NCBI GenBank assembly: GCA_038093515.1
Contig: JBBPSI010000215.1
Coordinates: 1-41,016, forward strand
Origin: Butyriboletus loyo
Lineage: Eukaryota; Basidiomycota; Agaricomycetes; Boletales; Boletaceae
Direction of reading: 5' to 3'
Length of the DNA: 41,016 nt
A program made the position numbers and the translations under genes. Positions 1-8,940 of this stretch are shown one piece after another; within the stretch, counting starts at the first letter, position 1, and every line of letters begins with the position of its first letter. The notes under the pieces are model-generated. The model made no database searches and was not told the origin of the DNA. It was given only the letters and a program-made list of their open reading frames with translations.

Positions 1-100
1 AATAAAGAGACTGGAACTCGGATCGATTGCGCATTGGGGTTTGATATAACTACAGGGGCGATTACAAGAGGAGGCGAAGACGTCGAAACTTCCCTCCTTT

Positions 101-1096
101 CTAAAAATCCTTCGGCCATTCTTCGGCCACCTTGGTTGCTGCGACGGGCAGTTTTTCTTCGTCCTCGTTGAAGCATGCTTTGAGGACGCTCAAAACATCT
201 TCCTGTTGGGTGCCTCAACCTTTCAACTCGGACAGATAGTCGCCGAGTGGGGAGGACTTTGGTTCGGGTTGCGTGACGACGGTGGCGCGTGTGCGCTGAG
301 GGTTGCGAGGGGGACGAGAGGACGGTCCTCGAGAGTTCTGTCCGTTGCGAGGAGGGCGAGGATGGTTGCTTGAACGACATCCGACTTGGTGACATATGAA
401 GCACTTGTTCTTCTTCATGTACTCCGCACGTTGTACTGGAGTAAGTCGGACGGCGTCAACGTCCATCGCGTTGGGATCCCTTCTGCTGGACGAGGGTTTG
501 GAGGGAGAGGAGAACGTGGGAATGTAGCGCTTCCCTGCGCGGAGGTCGTCGATGCGCTTGTGCTGCGCGTGGAATGCGGATGTTTTCTCAGCCCATCCGG
601 CAAGCGTGGTAGGGGGCTTCTCGCATGAGAGGACGGACTCAGCGAGGCGGGGGTCGAGACCGCGAATGAACCACTCGATGAGCGCCTTCTCATCTATGAT
701 TCCTGACTTGGCGGCGAGTAGTTGGAATTCGGTGACGTATGTGTCATAACCGTCTTTCTTGTTGGCCTTGTCCTGGGTTAGGTTCCCCAGGTCTATGCGA
801 GCACTTTCTCCTACGTCGAAGGGATGGAAGACTCTGTGAAAGTCTTCGCAGACGGTTGTGAACTCCCTTTGTTGTGTGGTGGGGCGTCCATCCAGGAGAA
901 GGCTCATCCAGCCTTCGGAAAACGTCTTGCCTTTCCCTTCGCTCATTTTCATGAGGAGGGCGTTGATTTTTGACTCATCGTCGGGGAATGCATTTTGGTT
1001 GGCGGCGAAGTAGGTGCGCATGGCGAGGAGCCATCGCGAGGCATCTTCATTGAGCCCAGAGAAGTCCTTGGGGACGATCTTTCCTTTGTCGGACAT
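101..1096 (-). pseudogene. Gypsy gag polyprotein with premature stop
   Basis: Gag forms the particle and binds element RNA. The central part resembles the retrotransposon gag domain (a KDFSG..DASRWLLAMRTYF-like start, then a WMSLLL region), followed by a basic Cys/His box C-FI-C-HQVG-C-RSSN-H and a Pro/Arg-rich tail. The first in-frame ATG is at 1096, giving MSDKGK. Upstream of it the same frame stays open, Pro-rich and without ATG back to about 1470, just inside the LTR, so a non-AUG start or a longer product is possible. A TGA at 215-217 ends the frame early. Reading continues in the same frame for about 37 codons of acidic, gag-like sequence to a TAG at 101-103, so the TGA is probably a decayed CGA arginine codon. 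Confidence 0.75.
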
Positions 1097-1470
1097 CTCG
1101 TCGTTGTCTTCGTCGTCAGAGGGGTCTGCGGGAGGGAAATACGGTGGAGAGGGAGAACGAGAGTTGTGTGGGGTTCTGTCTAACCAGTCGTCGCTATATC
1201 CGTCGTTGCCGGGTGCCGGTTCGTCTTCCTGCCCTTGACCCTGGTCCTCGGGTTGATAAGAGGGTTCGGGGTCTAACTGGGGCAAAGGGGAAAACTGGGG
1301 TTCAGGGTCTGGCGGGGCGGGAGTGTGTGGTGGCGACGGGTTGTCGACGACGATGGGTTCCGGTTCGGGAGAGGGAACGCGGAAAGAACGACCGACGCGT
1401 CTGGGACGTTGGATGGAAATGTTGGGCGAGGGTGGGGCGGCTTTACTGCTGAAGAGCAGAAGCGAGAGGA

Positions 1471-1484
1471 AGATCTAGTTCTTT
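1471..1484 (-). other. Primer-binding site, probably self-priming
   Basis: Directly inside the 5' LTR the minus strand reads AAAGAACTAGATCT. Ten of these bases (AGAACTAGAT) are exactly complementary to ATCTAGTTCT within the LTR at 1637-1646. That LTR segment lies about 30 bp downstream of a TATAAAG box at 1672-1678, where transcription should start. This is the arrangement of Tf1-type self-primed elements. No match to a tRNA 3' end was recognised. Confidence 0.6.
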
Positions 1485-1910
1485 TGTTACGCTGGGCGCT
1501 AACAACTAGAACAGCGAGGAGGCACTCTGGAGTGGCCTCAAGACTCTTAAAGCGTTTCTGAGCTGGGTCTCAGACTATGTCTTAGTGCGCACACTAAGAG
1601 TCTGGAGTGAAACTAATTGCTAGCAGGTTACTGCGTAGAACTAGATAATGTACATGGTGGAAAGGCAGAGCCTTTATACTACTGAGGTCTGCGCACAGAC
1701 CATGTCCCTAATCGAGTCGCGAGAAGGGAAGTTACATATACGGAAGGAATACTCTAGAAGATTCCGGAGTATGAGGGAAAACGCGTCCGTGCGCGAGAAA
1801 TGATGACTAAGCGAAACGGTTGCTACCGTTCAAGTGGAACTAGTAAAAGACTAGGTGAATGTAACAGTCCCAACGGTAGTGGAGAAAAGAAATAAAGTAC
1901 TACCGTAACA
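1485..1910 (-). repeat. LTR family A, 5' LTR of gypsy element
   Basis: The 426-bp LTR has inverted ends TGTTACG...CGTAACA. Other copies of the family are at 26027-26440, 27360-27784 and 35703-36129. On the minus strand a TATAAAG promoter box lies at 1672-1678. The inner edge is followed by the primer-binding site and gag, which makes this the 5' LTR. Confidence 0.9.
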
Positions 1911-1928
1911 GTCTGGTGGTGTACGATT

Positions 1929-2377
1929 TGTTGAAACGGTAGTGTTCTATTTCTGTATTTCACTTACAGCCACTACGTTTCTAGACTGGTCTATATGACA
2001 TCATTGTCTGGACCTAGTCACGCTTATCACATTACAAATAGCTCTTATTATGCTATTGGACAATATGCTTAGTCTTATCTCTTATCTCTATCATATCATC
2101 ATGTATTTCATACTATACCTTATAAAGGTACTATACAGAACATAAGTACAAACACTCATGTACTGTATATAAGACAGCCCTTATGGCTTGTCGCTTTTCC
2201 CTAGATCTTTCAGTTCTATCATCACTACTGCGATATCTCTAAGTTGAGCTTCGCTCCTTATACACTGTTTGTGATACTCTCACTCTCGTATTATCAGTGA
2301 GTCTTTCCACTGATAGGTTTACCCTTGCATCCTTCGTTGCCCTCGGTGCGCCTGCTCGGACTTTACCAATTCCGAAA
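1929..2377 (+). repeat. Solo LTR family F
   Basis: The 449-bp LTR starts TGTTGAAACGG and is flanked by perfect 5-bp duplications CGATT (1924-1928 and 2378-2382). It is closely related to the inverted LTR at 3750-4196. Removing it with one CGATT keeps the copia ORF open. Its 3' end is non-canonical (CCGAAA), as is that of the related copy (TGATA). Confidence 0.85.
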
Positions 2378-2482
2378 CGATTCCATTGTTTGGAGGATTT
2401 GGAGGTTGATGGGCAAGTCCAAAGATGTTGTCGAGATCTAAGACGTTGATTTCGACGGAGTTGTTTGGAGTGCGAGGGCGAC

Positions 2483-3300
2483 TGTTACGCTGGAGTGCGA
2501 AACAACTAGCAGCGAGCACTTGAATAGGGGCTCGAGCCTAATCGGGAAGATGGCCGACTCGCGTAGACGACGCTATCGGGCTTCTGCAGAGCAAGTGTCG
2601 GCGAGATGTCGTATGGCGGAGACCAGACGAGATCGAGCTTGAGCTTATCGGCTCTATCGGCAGATGGGGTATAAGCTAGATTGCTAGGCACTTTATGAAT
2701 GCGTAGAATTAGCTAGAGAACTCGTACTACTCTAAGTACGAGTATATATACTGTAGGGTATCGTGCACAGACCGAGCTGTGCGTGGCAGCGAGGGCAAAG
2801 GGCTATGAGTCCGTCCGAGTCATAGCGGCGAAAGAAGGAAGCGGCAAAGTGCCGGTAACGAGGGAGCGAAGCTCCGAGTAAGAAGGCGACATCGTCAGCG
2901 AATGAGAAGAGCTGAAGGCGAAGTGACGATGTCCACGAGGTGAGCCCCACAGGGCGAAGGGTGCGCGAACGGCGGAGCCCTTGGATACGGGTCTCGACGC
3001 GAAGGTACTGACGCGTCGTAATCTAGTCACGTGCTAGTCACGTGATGAACCAAATGTCATTGGATAAAGAAAGAGAGACGCGACAGCTCAGCTGAAGGTC
3101 CGGCCCGACGGGGCGAGAAGACAGGGGCTATCTCGGTGCAACGGCACAGAGACTCGCAGGGACAACCGGGGAAGTGGATAACGTCCACTAGGCGACTAGG
3201 GAGCGGGCGATGGGCGGCATCGCAAGGCGGCGGGGGCGGCGGGGACGCGTGAGCGTGGGAAAACGAGTGGCGGGGTACGCTTAGGGGTAAAACTGTAACA
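2483..3300 (-). repeat. Solo LTR family E
   Basis: The 818-bp LTR runs TGTTACGC...CTGTAACA on the plus strand and is flanked by perfect GCGAC duplications (2478-2482 and 3301-3305). The family recurs at 21890-22711, 37323-37871 and 38559-39379. Its insertion split the copia F ORF; deletion with one GCGAC rejoins the frame exactly (NHRR to PRTPNN). Confidence 0.92.
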
Positions 3301-3736
3301 GCGACGATGATTATATGGAGGTGGTGGAGAAGGAGTACGAAAACGGATGTGGTGCGGTGCAGGAAAATACGAAGAGGAGCGACGACGATGGTGCTCGACT
3401 CTTTGGGATGGCCTAGAATGTTCACTAACCTCTTGTAAGTTAGAAGGACTCGGGTGAGAAGTCGATCTAATTGACAAGGCATGGTGGTGAGTAGGTGAAC
3501 GCCATTGTAAGGTCAGATCGTGATCCTGAGAAACAACACGTAATGCGATGATGAAAGAATCAGCTAGCAACCATAGTGTGCTAAAGAACATAATGTTCGA
3601 TGCACCACATATGGAAGCGAGTATGAGACTCAAGAAAGCGAGTACCCATAGTAAACCAAGAGCGATAGCACTCTCGTTCCGCAGGGCTGGAAACATTATT
3701 GATAATCGACAGATGTTTAGATTAAAAGCCTCTAGC

Positions 3737-3749
3737 GGGGCTCATAACC
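3737..3749 (-). other. Primer-binding site, tRNA-iMet half type
   Basis: The minus strand reads GGTTATGAGCCCC immediately after the LTR. This is complementary to the anticodon arm of initiator tRNA-Met (GGGCTCATAACC), the known half-tRNA primer used by copia and Ty5. The copia element at 18950 has the same site. Confidence 0.8.
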
Positions 3750-4196
3750 TATCAGAATTGGTAAAGTCCGAGCAGGCGCACCGAGGGCAACGAAGGATGC
3801 AAGGGTAAACCTATCAGTGGAAAGACTCACTGATAATACGAGAGTGGGAGTATCGCAAACAGAGTATAAGGAGCAAGGCTCAACTTAGAGATATCGCAGT
3901 AGTGATGATAGAACTGAAAGATCTAGAGAAAAGCGACAAGCCATAAGGGCTGTCTTATATACAGTACATGAGTGTTTGTACTTATGTTTTGTATAGTACC
4001 TTTATAAGGTATAGTATGAAATACATGACGATATGATAGAGATAAGAGATAAGACTAAGCATATTGTCCAATAGCATAATAAGATATTTGTAATGTGATA
4101 AGCATGACTAGGTCTAGACAATGATGTCATATAGACCAGTCTAGAAACGTAGTGGCTGTAAGTGAAATACAGAAATAGAACACTACCGTTTCAACA
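3750..4196 (-). repeat. LTR family F, 5' LTR of copia element
   Basis: The 447-bp LTR ends TTTCAACA on the plus strand (TGTTGAAAC on its own strand) and is inverted relative to the solo copy at 1929-2377. The primer-binding site next to its left edge shows that it is a 5' LTR reading leftwards. Confidence 0.85.
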
Positions 4197-4618
4197 GACA
4201 TCTGTTCTATCTCTGATTCAGCTGATGCAGGAGGTTCTGGTTTGGGGTTCAAGGTGATAACAGGAGGTGGGGTTCTAGGATGGAGATGAGTGGGTTTTCA
4301 GGATGAGAAGGGACTGGCAAAGGGTTTCTTTGGGTAGGGTTGAATGATGAGAGTAGGACCACAACCATGGTGGTCATTCTTTGAGATAAGCTAGATCTTT
4401 TGTTATGCTTGGACTGGATAAGTATAAGCATAGACTTGGATGTAGTTCTTGAACTTAATAGTTCTTCCAGACATCAAGTCTAATCTTTCAAGTGAAGGAT
4501 TTATCTGGTGTTCTTGTGAAGGAAGACCACTTGCTACTAGGGACAAGAGGACAAGGATATTGACTGGGATTCCAAGTAGATCTAGCTTAAGTAGTAAAGA
4601 AAAGAAAGAATCATAACA
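4197..4618 (-). mobile_element. Gypsy element remnant, LTR family D with 5' leader
   Basis: The 5' end of a minus-strand element: LTR D at 4401-4618, then a primer-binding site AAAGATCTAGCTTATC and a Pro-rich leader or gag start (PEPPASAE in one frame, ATG-led short frames in others) that is cut at 4197 by the copia F insertion. The remainder lies outside the window. It lies next to Helitron sequence at 4619. Confidence 0.65.
4401..4618 (-). repeat. LTR family D with internal (U3) deletion
   Basis: The LTR starts TGTTATGCTTGG and ends TCATAACA, matching both ends of the roughly 490-bp copies at 25497-25987 and 36365-36859. About 275 bp of the middle, including the TATA region, is missing. 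The break lies at a short repeated GCTTA, so replication slippage or microhomology deletion is likely. Confidence 0.8.
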
Positions 4619-5083
4619 GGAGTGTCATGTATTGAATGGCAATCAAGACAATGTCAACACCACTGTCTTCATTCCTTGCACAACCAACTCTGAACACTGG
4701 TCTTGAAGATTCCCCTGTTCCCTTTCATCAGTTACAGTTTCCTGCTCATCTGGCCTATGCACTGACAATCAACAAGTCACAAGGACAAATAGTGAAGCGT
4801 GTTGGTCTGAACTTGAGCACCCCTGTTTTCTCTCATGGACAACTCTATGTGGCACTTTCATGGTGTAGTCATCCCAGGAACATCAAGGTTCTTTTTCCAG
4901 AAGATGAAGAAAATAGTATCAAGACTACAAATGTAGTTTGGAATGAAGTATATAGAAATTTAGAAATTTGATTTACATTGTATATGGCATATAGACATCA
5001 CTATATACCCAACTGATTATATATGAAATCTCTGACTTTACTATCTCCAACCTGTGCTGAAAGCACAACAGGTGAAAGGCTAG
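4619..5083 (+). mobile_element. Helitron 3' end (truncated)
   Basis: This is the end of an autonomous Helitron: the C-terminus of a Pif1-type helicase, then a short AT-rich stretch, an imperfect hairpin at 5050-5073 and a terminal CTAG at 5080-5083, matching the Helitron CTRR rule, followed by T. The 5' part is replaced at 4618 by the gypsy D LTR. Confidence 0.75.
4636..4971 (+). pseudogene. Helitron helicase (Pif1-like) C-terminal fragment
   Basis: The frame carries the last helicase motifs of the Pif1/Helitron family: FPAHLAYALTINKSQGQ (the usual form is FP.RLA.A.TINKSQGQT), then FSHGQLYVALSW and RNIKVL, ending in NVVWNEVYRNL. The usual VALSR has become VALSW, an arginine-to-tryptophan change. 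Rep nuclease and helicase motifs I-IV are absent because the 5' part was removed by the LTR D insertion. It is non-functional as it stands. Confidence 0.85.
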
Positions 5084-5335
5084 TTTAACTATGACCCTTC
5101 AAACTCGCAAACCCCCGGAGTCGGGGACTGGCGCACACGTGCACCGCTATGATTATACATTTTCTTTTTGTATCTATTGGCTTCTTCTCACGGGCTGTAC
5201 CCATCAAATGTAAAAATGTGCTGAAAAGGGACCGTGAGGGCAGCCGCATCGGCATTGGAGCCTTGATACCCATAAAACGCGATAACAAGGGGGCATCCAC
5301 GATTCTGCCTGAACTTCATCCCAGGCTCTCCAAGG

Positions 5336-7244
5336 ATGATCCGTTTCGTTGCTGCACTCGCTTTGACAGTGGGAATGGTCTCGGCTTCTGAACCTTCTGG
5401 GAACTGGCGAGAGCATATCAAGAACGTGGTGGTACTCGTCCAAGAGAATCGGTAAAGGAGACTTTCTGGAAGGATATGATAGCAACTGCACACTGACTCA
5501 CTGCTGTGTCTCGTCAGTTCGTTTGACTCGTTCTTTGGTGATCTCTCTTACCGGAGCGATATTGACAACATCCGGAATTTGCGGGGCAGATACTGTAACC
5601 CAGTACGTTGAGCTTTCCAGCAATGTACTGTGGTTTAATAAGCGCTTCAACAGGCTAATCTCACTGCAACCGAGTCCACCTGGATCTGCGCCGAGCCTAC
5701 TGGCAGAAACGTCTCTCCCGATGACCCGAATCACTCCATCACGGGCATCAACTACCAGCTCTTCTCCACTTACCACCCTAATGAGTCAGGTCCTCCCGAA
5801 ATTGTCGAAGAGCAACAACAAATGCTCGGCTTCGTCATAGAACAAGAAATTACCCATCGCACGTATAACCTAACCCGTGCTGCCGAAGCCATCGAATACC
5901 TTCCTGAGAACAAGATACCCGTCTATCGTACCATGGCTGAGAACTATCTCCTGTTCGACCACTGGTTCTGTGATGTGCCTGGCCCTACAAACCCTAATCG
6001 GTATGGCCATCACCCTCAAGTCCATCATACCAATATGAGTTAATGGCTGACGGTGCAGCGCATACATGACCTCTGGCACGTCCTATGGACACGGGATGAA
6101 CAACGGCACGTTCCACGTCTTTGGCCTTCCCCAGCGCTCCATATTCCAACAGCTCGACGAGGCCAATATCACCTGGGCCAACTATTACAATTCCAGTTTC
6201 AACCCGGACGCCTCCTTCTACCAATGGACGTATACCAGCGGGAGGTCGGAAACCCACGTCCTGCCCATCGCGCAGTTCTTTGCGGACGCCAAGGCGGGGA
6301 CGTTGCCTCAGTTCACCTGGATCAATCCTGAGGTGGGACGACATCCGTGCCTTCGTCCTGTTGGTGCTTGTGTTCATTTCTGAATGGCCTTGCTCTTGTT
6401 GTATCCAGTGCTGTTCTTATGACTCGATGCATCCTCCCAGTCCCATCAATATGGGTGAGGCGTGGACGAAAAGCGTTTACGAAGCACTTCGTAGTTCGCC
6501 TCAATGGGATGGCATACTCTTTCTAATCTCCTTTGACGAACACGGCGTGCGTCGTGACCTTTTTTCCCCCTTTGGTGTAGAGACTCATATGCGCCTTGCG
6601 GAATTTTTGAAAACAGGGATATGCGGACCATGTACCTCCACCCGTTGGCGTCCCTCCAGGCGACGATCTGATCTACACAGAACGAGCACAAGATGGGGAG
6701 GACTATATGTTTTACTTTGATAGACTTGGTGTCCGGTACGTCCGACTCGTGCTTTCTCTGCTTTCCGTCCCTAGCTCCAGCTTTAAAAAACAATTTCTGG
6801 ATAGCGTACCCACCCTCGTCATCTCGCCTTGGGTCGAAAAAGGCGTACTCGAACGCGTTGGTAAGAACGACTCGATCTATAGTCATTCTTCCCTTCCGGC
6901 GTTCATCAGCAAGGCAAGTACCTTTTTTTTTATCAGATACGTCCGGGTGTCCCCATCGTTCTGATGCATTCATCCATCGTGTCCTCGTGGTGTTGCAGCT
7001 GTGGAACCTCGATGACGGTGTACCTCTAACACCGCGGGTCGCCTCTGCGGCTACCTTTGAGCATCTCATCACGGACGACTTTCGCGTAGACACGCCGCTG
7101 GTCCTACCCGAACCGTGGGGATACACGAGAGAGGAGGATCTGGATCAGTTTAAGGTCTCGCCGGCGTCGGCGTCGACATCTCGGTTATCAGATAACCTAG
7201 ACTATCTAGATAGTCTACTTGATTGGAAGGACGAGTATGAGTAG
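5336..7244 (+). CDS. Secreted phosphoesterase / phospholipase C family protein (acid phosphatase-like)
   Basis: Eight exons join into one frame of 477 codons: 5336-5451, 5518-5602, 5654-6000, 6059-6332, 6409-6546, 6617-6735, 6805-6913 and 6999-7244. The protein begins with a signal peptide (MIRFVAALALTVGMVSA), so it should be secreted or vacuolar. It has the phosphoesterase family (PF04185) landmarks in order: NVVVLVQENRSFDSFFG near residue 30, CNP..APDD-like VSPDDPNHSI, VPGPTNPNR-AYMTSGTS, the metal-site motif SFDEHGGYADHVPPP, and PTLVISPWV. Members hydrolyse phosphate esters or phospholipids. The specific substrate cannot be read. The intron at 6914-6998 uses a GC donor (GCAAGT); all others are GT-AG. 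It converges with HAP5. The start is the ATG that gives the signal peptide. Confidence 0.9.
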
Positions 7245-7625
7245 AGAAAGGAGAAGAAAGCATTTTAGCTCGGAGCAGGCGGTAGCGTATTGCACAAACA
7301 CTGGTAGTAATGCGGTGCTTGAACAACAACAGGTAAACTATGTATCATTACTCGCTGCACTTGGGAGTGTGTGCTCCCACTCTCCCTGTGATGACAAGGA
7401 ACGCAACATAGATCCTAGACTCGCAGTGTCCACATCGAGACGTTCTCAAGACTAGATAGCTGAGAAACTTGAGCAGAGTGAACGCTCGCTAGATCATCGA
7501 CCAGCTTTGCGAGTGTCCACGAAGAAGCAGAGGTATTACAAGGTTGGGTGACAGCTTTAATTAGCGATATCCATCAATCAATAAAACTGGACGTCGACCG
7601 GGTCATACCAGCAAGAGCGAGCAAA
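7245..7625. other. Convergent intergenic region
   Basis: This stretch lies between the stop codons of the phosphoesterase and HAP5 genes. I see no supported gene, RNA or repeat in it. Confidence 0.6.
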
Positions 7626-8438
7626 TCAGTAGCTGAACGAGCACGACGATGTCAAGCAAGATATACTTGCCTGGTCTAGTACTGCGGTGTCACCCTGCCC
7701 TCCGCCAGGACGGTCTTGTTCCTGATGTATGGCGGGTTGACTAGGCTGGTATGTGTGTGTGTATGTCATATGCATCAGGACGGCTGGGTGGAGAGACGGC
7801 TTACCCCAGCAACCAAGTTATTTCCTCCCGCAATAGCACTAGCACCACCGAGACCAAGACCGGTGAGCCCTTCCTCCCTCGGTACAATGTCGATCAAGAA
7901 GTCGAACTGATCCGACTTGGCGAGGGCTTTTGCAATGTCTGCACGAGACAATGTACGGCGTTTATTCGAGTCTGCAATAATGAATGCACGCGCTGTGATT
8001 TCGGATATAAAAACTGTGCGTGTGGTTCATCAGAATTAGAAGGTGAAAGGGAGTATGAAAAATGTTGGAGGGCGGGGGTAGAACGCACGGCGCTCTCTGA
8101 GACGCGTGGCAGTGCTCAAGCTGGACCCTCTGACTGAACACGAACGAAAAGGATACACACTTTCGCAAGCCTTGCAGAAGAGGATAGGTGCATCCGCGGC
8201 AATCATCTACATGTTCCGTGTTGTGTGGGGTCGGCAGCACACTCATGTCGGGAGCGTTCATGCATACCTTGACGTCTGGATCGCTCTTCATTACTTTTTT
8301 GATCCTCGCCAAAGGGAGCGGCGGGTGCCTGTAATCTGGCGTTTCTTGTTCTGCAGCATCGATTTGTCTTTGCCAGAAAGAACGTAGAAAGTCGTTGAGG
8401 GGCTCCCCGGGCTGGACGTAGGGCGTCGTTGGCGACAT
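7626..8438 (-). CDS. HAP5: NF-YC / HAP5 subunit of the CCAAT-binding complex
   Basis: Four exons on the minus strand join without a break into 181 codons: 8438-8268, 8206-8161, 8013-7805 and 7745-7626. The protein holds the H2A-like histone fold of NF-YC: FWQRQI then [73 protein letters not shown] (family-typical throughout). With HAP2 and HAP3 it binds CCAAT boxes in the nucleus and regulates respiration, nitrogen and iron genes in fungi. The core is intact; the C-terminal tail after VAG is short and Gly/Gln-rich and its exon is less certain. A further upstream exon cannot be excluded, but [13 protein letters not shown] is a plausible N-terminus. It is divergent from RAD7. Confidence 0.93.
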
Positions 8439-8940
8439 TCTCGCTATGAATCAGATCGTGAGAATGGGCAGAGGATGTGTGAGACGGACCGGAACCCTAA
8501 CCCCGTTCTGGGGTTAATATGATTATGTGAGCATCGAACTTCCTCTCAACCCCTGCCGTACACGATTCTGTCTCCTTGTTGTGCAGCCAAATTGATAGCT
8601 AAAGGCGTTCTCTTTGGGATAATAATATCACTGCACGGTTGCGAACGATGATGTCTGTACGACATTGAGCATGGGGAGAGATGTGATTCGTATTCTTCAC
8701 CAGCCGGGCTGAAGAGCTGCAGAGTGCAGACGTATGTTGTCTATTGTATATGAGTACTCTTCCAAACCACCTCAACAGTGAAGCAGATATTGGACCGATG
8801 TGGATGGGTTTCGATCTTGTCCTTGTGACATGTCGCGTCCCAAAGTCACACACCGGTTTACGAGCGCGCCTGCAGCCACAGCAACTTGAAATCGAATCTA
8901 CGCTCGCTCGCACGATCAAACCCGGGAATTCAGGAAAACG
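8439..8940. promoter_or_regulatory. Shared divergent promoter region of HAP5 and RAD7
   Basis: The 502 bp between the two start codons must hold both promoters. A CCAAT box on the minus strand (ATTGG at 8789-8793) lies about 150 bp upstream of the RAD7 ATG and about 350 bp upstream of HAP5. CCAAT is the site bound by the HAP complex, so feedback is possible, but one pentamer is weak evidence. No coding potential is recognised. Confidence 0.4.

Larger units (their letters stand above)
1..1910 (-). mobile_element. Gypsy (Ty3-type) LTR retrotransposon, LTR family A, 5' part only
   Basis: This is the 5' end of a minus-strand Ty3/gypsy element: 5' LTR on the right, then a primer-binding site, then gag. 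Pol and the 3' LTR lie beyond the left edge. The outer LTR edge abuts GTCTG at 1911-1915, the presumed target duplication; its partner is outside the window. The element sits inside the first ORF of the copia element at 1911-4196, so it is younger than that element. Self-complementarity between the primer-binding site and the predicted transcript start places it near the Tf1/sushi chromoviruses by inference. Confidence 0.85.
1911..3696 (-). pseudogene. First ORF of copia element F: hydrophobic N-terminus, Pro/Arg-rich body
   Basis: The ORF starts with a true ATG at 3696, 40 bp after the primer-binding site. Removing the solo LTR E (with one GCGAC) and the solo LTR F (with one CGATT) gives one continuous frame of about 170 codons, still open where the gypsy element breaks it at 1911. 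Residues about 10-32 and 35-55 are strongly hydrophobic, like two membrane segments. A Ser/Pro/Arg/His-rich stretch follows, then an LDLDNIFGLAH segment and NPPNN. I do not recognise the family. In copia elements gag is expected here, and no gag domain or zinc knuckle is visible in this part. Confidence 0.55.
1911..4196 (-). mobile_element. Copia (Ty1-type) element, LTR family F, interrupted and incomplete
   Basis: A minus-strand copia element is present with its 5' LTR at 3750-4196, a tRNA-iMet-type primer-binding site at 3737-3749 and the beginning of its first ORF. The ORF is split by a solo LTR E (2483-3300), a solo LTR F (1929-2377) and finally the gypsy element at 1-1910. The rest of the element lies left of the window. 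The outer LTR edge abuts GACAT at 4197-4201, the presumed target duplication, inside a gypsy D remnant. Confidence 0.8.

Noticed and set aside
215..1285. Gag ORF starting at 1285
   Set aside because: The codon at 1285 is TTG, not ATG; the first in-frame ATG is at 1096 and the frame is open further upstream.
1929..4196. Inverted LTR F pair as the two ends of one element
   Set aside because: LTRs of one element are direct repeats. The left copy has its own TSD (CGATT) and is a separate solo insertion.
7962..8438. Single 158-codon minus-strand ORF
   Set aside because: Only its first 57 codons are HAP5; the rest is read-through of introns. The spliced model restores the full NF-YC fold.
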